Below are positions 1 to 5,655 of a stretch of DNA of 5,655 nucleotides, piece by piece. Under the pieces are notes generated by a model, which saw only the letters and a list, made by a program, of their open reading frames with translations, made no database searches and was not told where the DNA came from. Both the position numbers and the translations under genes were made by a program. The stretch lies in contig DECD01000024.1 in assembly GCA_002349055.1 (NCBI GenBank), forward strand, positions 155,464 to 161,118. Direction: 5' to 3'. The DNA is from Bacteroidales bacterium UBA2939. GTDB lineage: Bacteria; Bacteroidota; Bacteroidia; Bacteroidales; P3. How positions within the stretch are numbered: position 1 is the stretch's first letter; every line of letters begins with the position of its first letter.

Positions 1-435
1 CCCGAGGCGCCGACCATCGAGATTGCCGCCCAGTTCTACCGCGGCGAAGGAACGACGCTCTGCAAGAATCTCTTCTTCCGCAACCACAAGGGCAACCGCC
101 ACTACCTCGTCATCATGGACAGCCGTTTTCCCATGGACATCCATGATATGGAGCACCGACTCCATCAGGGAAAACTTAGTTTTGCAAGTCCAGAGCGCAT
201 GATGCGTTACCTTGGAGTGAAGCCCGGTAGTGTATCGCTCTTCACGCTGGTCAACGACGTGAACCACGAGGTCACCCTCTTTGTCGACCGCAACCTTATG
301 AACGCCGAAAAAGTGAGCTTCCACCCCAACGACAACCACGCCTCGTTGGTGATAACCCGTGACGATATGTTGAAATTCATCGAACAAATCGGCAATCCAT
401 ACGAGATTGTTGATTTATACGACCCGAATTGTTGA
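1..435 (+). CDS. YbaK/PrdX-type aminoacyl-tRNA deacylase, 5'-truncated
   Basis: This is the C-terminal 144 residues of a protein whose start lies left of the window; the frame is open from base 1 to the TGA at 433-435. The sequence resembles free-standing editing proteins of the YbaK/ProX/PrdX family, which hydrolyse mischarged aminoacyl-tRNA (typically Ala- or Cys-tRNA(Pro)) in the cytoplasm. Visible family features, numbered from the window edge, are the TLCKNLFFRNHKGNRHYLVI block (residues 19-38), KLSFASPERM (58-67), GVKPGSVSLFTLVND (72-86) and SFHPNDNHASLVIT (106-119). The KPGSVSLF and FHP...L-I blocks are typical of the family. Only the N-terminal few dozen residues seem to be missing. 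The substrate tRNA cannot be told from this fragment. An internal ATG at 115 would begin inside the conserved fold, so it is not the real start. Family assignment is firm; exact specificity is inference. Confidence 0.88.
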   Translation, partial: PEAPTIEIAAQFYRGEGTTLCKNLFFRNHKGNRHYLVIMDSRFPMDIHDMEHRLHQGKLSFASPERMMRYLGVKPGSVSLFTLVNDVNHEVTLFVDRNLMNAEKVSFHPNDNHASLVITRDDMLKFIEQIGNPYEIVDLYDPNC

Positions 436-452
436 TAACCTAGTAAAAACAA

Positions 453-468
453 TGTTTCACGTGAAACA
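453..468. promoter_or_regulatory. parS: parS centromere-like site (ParB/Spo0J binding)
   Basis: Bases 453-468 read TGTTTCACGTGAAACA, a perfect 16-bp palindrome identical to the classic chromosomal parS consensus known from Bacillus subtilis and conserved widely across bacteria. ParB loads at such sites as a CTP-dependent clamp, spreads along the DNA and recruits SMC and ParA for origin segregation. The palindrome ends exactly there, because bases 452 and 469 are both A and do not pair. Its last base directly abuts the ATG at 469 of the pseudouridine synthase gene, so bound ParB would cover that gene's translation start. Chromosomal parS sites cluster near oriC, which suggests an origin-proximal location, although oriC and parAB are not in the window. 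A perfect 16-bp match in a 33-bp gap is very unlikely by chance. Confidence 0.9.
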
Positions 469-1338
469 ATGAAGACACAAGAGTATATTGTCAAAGAACC
501 CAAGGAACTGTTGGTGTTCTTGCAGGAGGTGATGCCGGAAACCAGTCGCTCGAAAGTTAAGGAATTGTTAGCCCACAACGTCTATGTCGACGGCCGTCGC
601 ACGTCGCAATTCAACTTTCCCTTGCTGAAGGGAATGAAAGTTTCTATCGAGAAAGCCACCGGCAAGGACCGCCTCCGTCCACGCGACCTCGACATCGTCT
701 ACGAGGACCAGCACCTGCTGGTTGTCAACAAGCACGAAGGTCTCCTCAGCAATAGCAAGCACCCCAACGACAAGACCGTCATTACCGTCCTCAACCAGTA
801 CCTCGAAGCCAGCCATCAGCGCTGCCATGCCCATATCGTCCACCGCCTTGACCGCGACACCAGCGGCCTGATGGTGGTGAGCAAGAGCAAGGAGGTCTCA
901 CAAAAATTCGAGGAAGACTGGAAAGGAATGGTCTTCGACCGTCGCTATGTGGCCGTGGCTTGGGGTCATCTGGAGCAGGGTAGGGGAGAGGTACGCTCGT
1001 GGTTTACCGATGGCGAGTTCTGTGTCCTCTCGTCGCCCGTCGACAATGGCGGCAAACTGGCTGTAACACACTACGAGGTGAAACAGACTTCGCGCCGTTA
1101 CTCGCTGGTTGAGTTGAAATTGGACACCGGACGACGCAACCAGATCCGCGTCCATCTGCGTGACCTGAAGCACCCCGTGGTTCACGACCCAATGTACGGA
1201 TACAAGGACGATGTGTCGCCCGTCAACCGCCTCTGTCTTCATGCCTTCCGCCTCTGCTTCACGCATCCCGTCACCGGCAAGCGGCTCAAGTTCGAAACCC
1301 CCATACCCACCTCGTTCCTCAAGTTGATGGAGCTCTAA
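469..1338 (+). CDS. RluA-family RNA pseudouridine synthase
   Basis: A 289-residue protein that isomerises uridine to pseudouridine in rRNA or tRNA. The N-terminal part (about residues 25-60: SRSKVKELLAHNVYVDG and following) looks like an S4-type RNA-binding domain. The catalytic domain follows: DIVYEDQHLLVVNKHEGLL (75-93), the signature HRLDRDTSGLMV (125-136) with catalytic Asp128, GRRNQIRVHL (221-230, the GRTHQIRVHL-type motif), and LHAFRLCFTHPVTG (257-270). Length and domain order are normal for RluA/RluD-like enzymes. The ATG at 469 is the first possible start in frame, since a TAA lies upstream at 436-438 with no ATG, GTG or TTG between. There is no Shine-Dalgarno sequence; the parS palindrome occupies that place. 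The usual paralogues (RluA, RluC, RluD, TruC types) differ in target, and the exact uridine modified cannot be assigned here. Confidence 0.93.
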   Translation: MKTQEYIVKEPKELLVFLQEVMPETSRSKVKELLAHNVYVDGRRTSQFNFPLLKGMKVSIEKATGKDRLRPRDLDIVYEDQHLLVVNKHEGLLSNSKHPNDKTVITVLNQYLEASHQRCHAHIVHRLDRDTSGLMVVSKSKEVSQKFEEDWKGMVFDRRYVAVAWGHLEQGRGEVRSWFTDGEFCVLSSPVDNGGKLAVTHYEVKQTSRRYSLVELKLDTGRRNQIRVHLRDLKHPVVHDPMYGYKDDVSPVNRLCLHAFRLCFTHPVTGKRLKFETPIPTSFLKLMEL

Positions 1339-1413
1339 GGAAAACAGCCCTTTTTTAAAATATTTTAATACTCGCGCAATATTATTTAAAATTTCGCGTT
1401 AGGTGTTCTGTAT
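1339..1413 (+). promoter_or_regulatory. AT-rich intergenic region, probable promoter region
   Basis: This 75-bp gap is about 30% GC by hand count, clearly lower than the GC-rich genes on either side. It contains a 14-bp palindrome TTAAAATATTTTAA at 1355-1368 and two copies of TTTAAAAT (1354-1361 and 1385-1392), each followed by a CGCG (1373-1376 and 1395-1398). No exact Bacteroidetes -33/-7 pair (TTTG...TAnnTTTG) is present; TATTTTAA at 1361-1368 is only a partial match to the -7 box. It is the longest non-coding stretch here and the most likely place for a promoter driving the exported-protein gene and those downstream, but no start site can be fixed. A 4-bp stem AAGG/CCTT (1337-1340/1349-1352) followed by T residues is too weak to call a terminator. 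Confidence 0.4.
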
Positions 1414-2022
1414 ATGTATAAAAAGGCATTTTTCATAATGGCCGTTCTGGCAATGGCTTTCGGGGCGCGGGCGCAGCAGGACACTGTGGACGCACAGGAT
1501 TCGTCGCGGTGGGACTTCCACCTGTCGGCGGGCACCTCGATGGTGAGCATGTGCGGCAATGGCAACGCCTATCTGTGGGCGGCGCCGAGTGTGGAATACC
1601 GCGCCAGCGACCGGCTGACCCTCCGTGGCGGCTTCGGCGCCGTGGGGTCGCTGCTGGGAGGCTATGAGTTGCAGGGCAACCGCCGCAGCTTGTCTCCCGT
1701 GCGCCGCGGCACCCAGCTGATGGGTGTCGCCGTGGGTGCCGACTATCAGGTCAGCGAGCGTCTGACCCTTTGGGCCACCCTGACGCATGTCGGCGGCTGG
1801 CACGAGCCCCTATGGTCGCCCTTCAACGAGTCGTGGCCTATGGGCATCACCACCCTCAGCGGCGGCTTCAGTTATGCGTTGAGCGACGACTCGCTGCTCG
1901 AGATGCACTTCCACTTCGTCCACGACCATTATGGCAACGACGCCCTGGGCATTCTGGGGCACCCCTACTATGGCTACGGCGTGCCGAACTATGAACTTTT
2001 CGGCGGCCCTTGGCCTTATTGA
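1414..2022 (+). CDS. Exported protein of unknown function, predicted small outer-membrane beta-barrel
   Basis: I do not recognise this 202-residue protein. Residues 1-20 form a clear signal peptide: MYKK, then a hydrophobic core FFIMAVLAMAF, then GARA before QQ, a standard signal peptidase I site (cleavage after Ala20). The mature part (about 182 residues) alternates polar and hydrophobic residues, is rich in Gly and aromatics, and has short S-D/S-E turns, as in small outer-membrane barrels. Three segments share one hairpin-like pattern: 60-78 (VEYRASDRLTL...), 109-127 (ADYQVSERLTL...) and 152-170 (FSYALSDDSLL...). A His-rich stretch follows the last (His165, 167, 170, 172), then a Gly/Tyr/Pro-rich tail ending GGPWPY. 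No lipobox, TonB box or T9SS-type C-terminal domain is apparent. It probably sits in the outer membrane, with function unknown. It lies 27 bp before the DUF4290 gene and may be co-transcribed with it. The ATG at 1414 is chosen because it yields the complete signal peptide. Confidence 0.8.
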   Translation: MYKKAFFIMAVLAMAFGARAQQDTVDAQDSSRWDFHLSAGTSMVSMCGNGNAYLWAAPSVEYRASDRLTLRGGFGAVGSLLGGYELQGNRRSLSPVRRGTQLMGVAVGADYQVSERLTLWATLTHVGGWHEPLWSPFNESWPMGITTLSGGFSYALSDDSLLEMHFHFVHDHYGNDALGILGHPYYGYGVPNYELFGGPWPY

Positions 2023-2049
2023 ACCTAAAGAACTGAGAGAAACAAACAA

Positions 2050-2685
2050 ATGGAATATAACACTCAAAGGGAACAACTGAAAATCACCGACTATGGCCGC
2101 AATGTCGCCAAGATGATAGCATACGCCAAGACCCTCGCCGACCGCGATGAGCGCAACAAGATGGCCCACACCATCATCGACACCATGGCCTTGGTGAACC
2201 CTAAAGTTAAGGAGCGCACCGACTACAAGCGCATCCTGTGGGATCACATGATGCTGATTGCCAACTTCGACCTCGATGTCGACTGCCCTTATCCCATCAG
2301 CCGCGAGGAGACAGAGGTTGTGAAACCCCGTCCGCTGACCTATAGTGACAACAAGATACACTATCGCCACTACGGCCGTGCTCTCGAGGACATGATTGTC
2401 GCCGTAGCCGAGATGCCCGAGGGCGAGGAGAGGAACAGTCTTGTGCAGCAAATTGCCCACACGATGAAGCGCCAATACCTGCAATGGAACCGCGACTCGG
2501 TGGACGACGACCTCATCCGTGAGCAGCTTACCGAGCTGTCGGGCGGACGCATCACCTTGCCGGCCGATTTCCAGTTCCGCGACTCGAAGATATACCTCGA
2601 CGCTATGGCCGCCGTGGCCGCCAAAAAGGAGAGCAACTCCAAGAAAAAGAAAAAGAAGAAGAAAAACCAAAACGCACAGTCATGA
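2050..2685 (+). CDS. DUF4290 family protein
   Basis: A 211-residue, probably cytoplasmic protein with no signal peptide or membrane segment. It matches what I recall of the DUF4290 family, a Bacteroidetes-specific family of unknown function typically encoded just before murA. The start MEYNTQREQLKITDYGRNV is characteristic. Two segments, residues 15-46 and 108-139, align without gaps at 11 of 32 identical positions (YGR....MI...ERN...I..TM), indicating an internal duplication of a mostly helical unit. The C-terminus is strongly basic: eight consecutive Lys at 198-205, then NQNAQS. The gene follows an A-rich 27-bp leader, and its TGA overlaps the murA ATG (ATGA at 2682-2685), which implies translational coupling. 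A role linked to cell-wall synthesis is suggested only by position; the lysine tail could bind nucleic acid or acidic membrane lipids. Family assignment is confident, function unknown. Confidence 0.88.
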   Translation: MEYNTQREQLKITDYGRNVAKMIAYAKTLADRDERNKMAHTIIDTMALVNPKVKERTDYKRILWDHMMLIANFDLDVDCPYPISREETEVVKPRPLTYSDNKIHYRHYGRALEDMIVAVAEMPEGEERNSLVQQIAHTMKRQYLQWNRDSVDDDLIREQLTELSGGRITLPADFQFRDSKIYLDAMAAVAAKKESNSKKKKKKKKNQNAQS

Positions 2686-4001
2686 GCAGTTTTGAAATCA
2701 TAGGAGGACACAAGCTGCGGGGCGAGATTGTGCCGCAGGGCGCCAAGAATGAGGCGTTGCAGGTGCTGTGTGCCGTGCTGTTGACCTCCGAGAAGGTTAG
2801 AATCGAGCATGTGCCCGACATCCGCGATGTGAACAAGCTGATTGACCTGCTGAAGCTCTTGGGTGTCAGCGTGCGCGAGGATGTTCCGTCGGCTTGCGAG
2901 AGCGGCCGCACCTTCGAGTTCCAAGCCGACCAGGTGAACCTCGAGGTTCTGCAAAGCCAGCAGTTCCGCGAGCAAGCCGGAGCCCTCCGCGGAAGCATCA
3001 TGCTTGTGGGGCCTCTGCTGTCGCGCTTCGGCCAGGCCGTGGTGCCGCAACCCGGTGGCGACAAGATTGGCCGCCGCCGTCTCGACACCCATTTCATCGG
3101 CATGGAACGTCTCGGAGCCGAGGTGGAATACAAGCGTGGCGCCTACCTCGTCCGTGCAAAAAAACTCAAAGGCTGCTATATGCTTCTAGACGAAGCTTCC
3201 GTCACGGGTACGGCCAACATCATCATGACTGCAGTTATGGCCCGTGGCACCACCACCATCATGAATGCCGCCTGCGAGCCTTACGTCTACCAACTGTGCA
3301 ACATGCTCAACCGCATGGGTGCCAAGATTACGGGCGTGGGTAGCAACCTGCTCACCATCCGCGGAGTGAAGGAACTCCACGGCTGCGAACACCGTCTGCT
3401 GCCCGACATGATTGAGGTGGGTTCCTTCATCGGCATGGCCGCCATGACCGAGGGCGATATCACCATCAAGAACGCCCAGGTGCAGCACCTGGGCCTCATC
3501 CCGCAGGTGTTCCGTCGTCTCGGCATCGAAGTGTGGCAGAAAGGCGACGACCTCTATGTCCCCGCCCAGGAGCACTACGAAATTGAGCGTTTCATGGACG
3601 GCTCTATCATGACCGTTGCCGACGCACCTTGGCCGGGATTCACCCCCGACCTCATCTCCATTGCCCTCGTTGTGGCCACACAAGCCAAGGGCAGCGTGCT
3701 GATACACCAGAAGATGTTCGAGAGCCGTCTCTTCTTTGTCGACAAACTCATCGACATGGGTGCTCAGATTATCCTCTGCGACCCGCACCGCGCCACCGTC
3801 ATCGGCCTCGACCGCGAGCACAAGCTGCGTGGTGTGCGCATGGCCTCGCCCGACATCCGCGCCGGTGTGGCGCTGCTCATCGCCGCCCTCAGCGCCGAAG
3901 GCAAGAGTCGCATCGACAACATCGAACAGATTGACCGCGGCTACCAGCGCATCGACCAGCGACTGGCCAAGCTCGGTGCCGAAATCAGAAGAGTGGAATA
4001 A
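2682..4001 (+). CDS. murA: UDP-N-acetylglucosamine 1-carboxyvinyltransferase (MurA)
   Basis: A 439-residue cytoplasmic enzyme that transfers enolpyruvate from PEP to UDP-GlcNAc, the first committed step of peptidoglycan synthesis. It has the two-domain EPSP-synthase fold. Key sites visible: GAKNEA with Lys22 and Asn23 (substrate and PEP binding), ALRGSI with Arg103, the active-site loop PQPGGDKIGRRRLDTHF (122-138), PGFTPDL with Asp323 (matching the general-base Asp305 of E. coli), and PDIRAGVALLIAAL (390-403) with Arg393. In the loop the usual catalytic Cys (Cys115 in E. coli) is replaced by Asp127. The Cys-to-Asp change is known in Mycobacterium and Chlamydia MurA and in engineered E. coli MurA; the enzyme stays active but is not alkylated by fosfomycin. 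The length is slightly above E. coli MurA (419). The start overlaps the upstream stop. In many Bacteroidales I recall rimM following murA; here a CpsB-like phosphatase follows after 41 bp. Confidence 0.97.
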   Translation: MSSFEIIGGHKLRGEIVPQGAKNEALQVLCAVLLTSEKVRIEHVPDIRDVNKLIDLLKLLGVSVREDVPSACESGRTFEFQADQVNLEVLQSQQFREQAGALRGSIMLVGPLLSRFGQAVVPQPGGDKIGRRRLDTHFIGMERLGAEVEYKRGAYLVRAKKLKGCYMLLDEASVTGTANIIMTAVMARGTTTIMNAACEPYVYQLCNMLNRMGAKITGVGSNLLTIRGVKELHGCEHRLLPDMIEVGSFIGMAAMTEGDITIKNAQVQHLGLIPQVFRRLGIEVWQKGDDLYVPAQEHYEIERFMDGSIMTVADAPWPGFTPDLISIALVVATQAKGSVLIHQKMFESRLFFVDKLIDMGAQIILCDPHRATVIGLDREHKLRGVRMASPDIRAGVALLIAALSAEGKSRIDNIEQIDRGYQRIDQRLAKLGAEIRRVE

Positions 4002-4042
4002 AAGCAACAAATTGACTATAAAAAACTTAATCGCATAATATT

Positions 4043-4780
4043 ATGTTTGGATTGTTCAAGAAAAAACGTGAGCCTCGCCCCATCTTCCAGCCTTTGGGAA
4101 CAGATATGCATTGTCACCTCATCCCCTGTGTCGACGATGGTTCCAAATGCGTGGAAGAGAGTGTCGACTGCCTCAATACTCTCAAGGCCGTGGGTTACGA
4201 CAAAGTTATCATCACGCCCCACTTCCAGCATCCGCGTTTCCAAAACGACGAGGATGACATCCGCCGTCGCTATGAGGAGCTGAAGAAACAGGCTGCCGAT
4301 GCGGGTGTGGAGATAGAATTCTCCGGCATCGGAGGCGAATACCGCATCGATACCGGCTTCCAGGCTCGCCTCGATAATCCCCGTTTCCTCCAAGTGGGAG
4401 GCAAGTATGTGCTTGTCGAGTTCTCGCTCCACCAGCAGATGATGGGCTGCGACGAGATGATTTTCGACATGCAGATGAAGGGATACGAGGTCATCCTCGC
4501 CCATCCCGAACGCTACCCCTACCTCAACATCAACGGCAGCCGTATCGAGCAGCTCAAGAACCAGGGCGTTTACTTCCAAACCAACGCCCTCTCGCTCGGC
4601 GGCTTCTACGGCGACGAGGCCAAGAAACGCGCCTACCAGATGATTGAGCGCGGATGGGTAGAATTCATGGGTACCGACACCCACAATACCATGTATTCTC
4701 AGGCCCTCATCGACCTCAGCCACGACCGCAAGGTGGAGAAGTTGCTGGAGAAATACGAATTTATGAACAAAACGCTTTAA
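4043..4780 (+). CDS. CpsB/YwqE-type PHP-domain tyrosine-protein phosphatase
   Basis: A 245-residue protein of the PHP metal-dependent phosphoesterase superfamily, closest to CpsB/CapC/YwqE, which dephosphorylate bacterial tyrosine kinases (BY-kinases) that regulate capsule and exopolysaccharide synthesis. Motifs in order: DMHCHLIPCVDDGS (21-34, canonical DIHSHLLPGIDDGS) with metal ligands His23 and His25; TPH (58-60); GGEYR (97-101) with Glu99; VEFS (125-128); HPERY (154-158) with His154; and GTDTHN (210-215) with Asp212 and His214. All expected metal-binding positions look intact. The N-terminus MFGLFKKKRE is short, hydrophobic then basic, which could allow loose membrane contact. No partner kinase, Wza/Wzz or glycosyltransferase gene is in the window, so the capsule role is inference from the family. 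Histidinol phosphatase is a less likely alternative, as the DDGS and HPERY motifs favour CpsB. The purB start follows 3 bp after the stop, in the same frame. Confidence 0.9.
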   Translation: MFGLFKKKREPRPIFQPLGTDMHCHLIPCVDDGSKCVEESVDCLNTLKAVGYDKVIITPHFQHPRFQNDEDDIRRRYEELKKQAADAGVEIEFSGIGGEYRIDTGFQARLDNPRFLQVGGKYVLVEFSLHQQMMGCDEMIFDMQMKGYEVILAHPERYPYLNINGSRIEQLKNQGVYFQTNALSLGGFYGDEAKKRAYQMIERGWVEFMGTDTHNTMYSQALIDLSHDRKVEKLLEKYEFMNKTL

Positions 4781-4783
4781 CCG

Positions 4784-5655
4784 ATGAATAGTCTCAATGC
4801 TGTGTCGCCCATCGACGGGCGCTACCGTTCCAAATGCGAACCCCTGGCCAAGTATTTTTCCGAGGGTGCTCTGATAAAATACCGTGTCCGTGTCGAAGTG
4901 GAATATTTCATTGCTTTGGCCGACCGCCTGAAAGGCGTGCGTCCCGCGCTGGCTGCGGTGGCCGCCAAAGCCGAGGCCCTGCGCGACATCTACCGCAGTT
5001 TCAACGACACCGATGCCCAGGCTATCAAGGACATCGAGAAGGTGACCAACCACGACGTCAAAGCCGTCGAGTATTTTCTTAAAGGTAAGTTCGACGAGAT
5101 GGGTCTCGCCGACCTCAAGGAGTTCATCCATTTCGGCCTCACTTCGCAGGATATCAACAACACCTCGGTGCCGCTCTCGATGAAGGAGTGCCACGATGAG
5201 GTGCTGCTGCCCGCTTATAAGAAGATTCTCGCTCTCCTCGACGAGCGTGCCGAGGAGTGGAAGGACATTCCCATGTTGGCCCACACCCACGGCCAGCCCG
5301 CCTCGCCGACCACCCTGGGCAAGGAATGGGGCGTTTTCGCCTACCGTCTGCGCCGTCAAATCGACGAGCTGGAGCGCATCCCCTTCACCGCCAAGTTCGG
5401 CGGCGCTACGGGCAACTTCAACGCCCACCTGGCGGCATTCCCCGCCATCGATTGGCGCGCCTTTGGCAACGACTTCGTCGGCAACCACCTCGGATTGGAG
5501 CGTCAGCAGCTCACCACCCAGATTGAGAATTACGACATGATGGCCGCCTGGTTCGACGCCTGCAAGCGCATCAACGTCATCCTCATCGACCTTTGCCGCG
5601 ACGTGTGGACTTACGTCTCGATGGAATATTTCAAGCAGAAAATCAAGGCTGGCGA
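4784..5655 (+). CDS. purB: Adenylosuccinate lyase (PurB), 3'-truncated
   Basis: The first 290 complete codons of PurB; the gene continues past the right edge, with roughly 160 more residues expected for this family. PurB catalyses two beta-eliminations that release fumarate: SAICAR to AICAR in purine synthesis, and adenylosuccinate to AMP. Starting at the ATG at 4784, the protein begins MNSLNAVSPIDGRYRSK, the standard PurB opening with substrate-binding residues in SPIDGRY. Further family blocks are TNHDVKAVEYFL (88-99), HFGLTSQDINNTSVPL (116-131), LAHTHGQPASPTTLGKEW (165-182, with the catalytic-region His) and FGGATGNFNAH (205-215). The fumarase/lyase signature loop with the catalytic Ser lies beyond the window. 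The SPIDGRYRSK and TNHDVKAVEYFL forms place it with the E. coli-like PurB subgroup. It starts 3 bp after the phosphatase stop (TAA CCG ATG), so co-transcription is likely. Confidence 0.96.
   Translation, partial: MNSLNAVSPIDGRYRSKCEPLAKYFSEGALIKYRVRVEVEYFIALADRLKGVRPALAAVAAKAEALRDIYRSFNDTDAQAIKDIEKVTNHDVKAVEYFLKGKFDEMGLADLKEFIHFGLTSQDINNTSVPLSMKECHDEVLLPAYKKILALLDERAEEWKDIPMLAHTHGQPASPTTLGKEWGVFAYRLRRQIDELERIPFTAKFGGATGNFNAHLAAFPAIDWRAFGNDFVGNHLGLERQQLTTQIENYDMMAAWFDACKRINVILIDLCRDVWTYVSMEYFKQKIKAG

Noticed and set aside
177..184. TAGTTTTG, another -7 box match, inside the deacylase gene
   Set aside because: It encodes conserved residues (KLSFAS block), and no -33 element is seen upstream, so it is best explained by coding sequence.
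1337..1356. Possible terminator after the pseudouridine synthase gene (AAGG/CCTT stem then T run)
   Set aside because: The stem is only 4 bp with an 8-base loop, too weak for an intrinsic terminator.
1810..2670. 286-codon open frame on the - strand over the exported-protein and DUF4290 genes
   Set aside because: Antisense shadow: it begins opposite the poly-Lys codons, giving an artificial Leu/Phe-rich start, and has no recognisable domain.
3186..4010. 274-codon open frame on the - strand opposite murA
   Set aside because: Antisense shadow of a strongly supported murA; the composition is His/Val/Gly/Asp-rich, as expected from reversed codons.
4012..4039. TTGACT and CATAAT with a 16-bp spacer, an E. 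coli-like promoter before the phosphatase gene
   Set aside because: Bacteroidetes housekeeping promoters do not follow the E. coli -35/-10 pattern, and AT-rich gaps give such matches easily. An internal promoter here is possible but not supported.
4042..4049. TATGTTTG, an exact match to the Bacteroidetes -7 box TAnnTTTG
   Set aside because: It overlaps the phosphatase ATG, no TTTG -33 element is at the right distance, and transcription starting downstream would drop the start codon.
4016..5488. 490-codon open frame on the - strand across the phosphatase and purB
   Set aside because: It is antisense to two well-supported genes that happen to share one reading frame (stop TAA, then CCG ATG). 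GC-rich third positions leave few stops on the opposite strand. Its translation is low-complexity V/L/E/H-rich and resembles no family I know.

Overview
The window is a compact stretch of bacterial chromosome with every recognisable gene on the + strand. It most likely comes from the Bacteroidales, from a relatively GC-rich member in the Prevotella/Muribaculaceae range. The strongest clues are a DUF4290-family gene overlapping murA, a Bacteroidetes-style MurA with Asp in place of the catalytic Cys, and start codons preceded by A-rich leaders rather than clear Shine-Dalgarno sequences. This taxonomic call is inference from protein features. Genus cannot be fixed by eye.

Layout from left to right: (1) the 3' part of a YbaK/PrdX-type aminoacyl-tRNA deacylase; (2) a 33-bp gap holding a perfect 16-bp parS palindrome that touches the next start codon; (3) an RluA-family pseudouridine synthase; (4) a 75-bp AT-rich gap; (5) an unrecognised exported protein that looks like a small outer-membrane beta-barrel; (6) a DUF4290 protein with an internal repeat and a run of eight lysines at its end; (7) murA, joined to the DUF4290 gene by an ATGA overlap; (8) a CpsB/YwqE-type PHP-domain phosphatase; (9) the first 290 codons of purB, which runs off the right edge.

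Functionally this is mostly housekeeping: RNA quality control and modification (deacylase, pseudouridine synthase), the first committed step of peptidoglycan synthesis (MurA), a phosphatase usually tied to exopolysaccharide control, and purine synthesis (PurB). The short gaps (27 bp, overlap, 41 bp, 3 bp) suggest that the genes from the exported protein to purB may be co-transcribed, probably from the AT-rich gap before the exported protein.

The most notable non-coding signal is the parS site. It implies ParABS chromosome segregation and suggests this locus lies in the origin-proximal part of the chromosome. No mobile element, CRISPR array, tRNA, rRNA or convincing terminator was found, and no non-coding gap exceeds about 75 bp. 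I see no evidence for a wholly new multi-gene system. The less characterised parts are the exported barrel-like protein and the DUF4290 protein.
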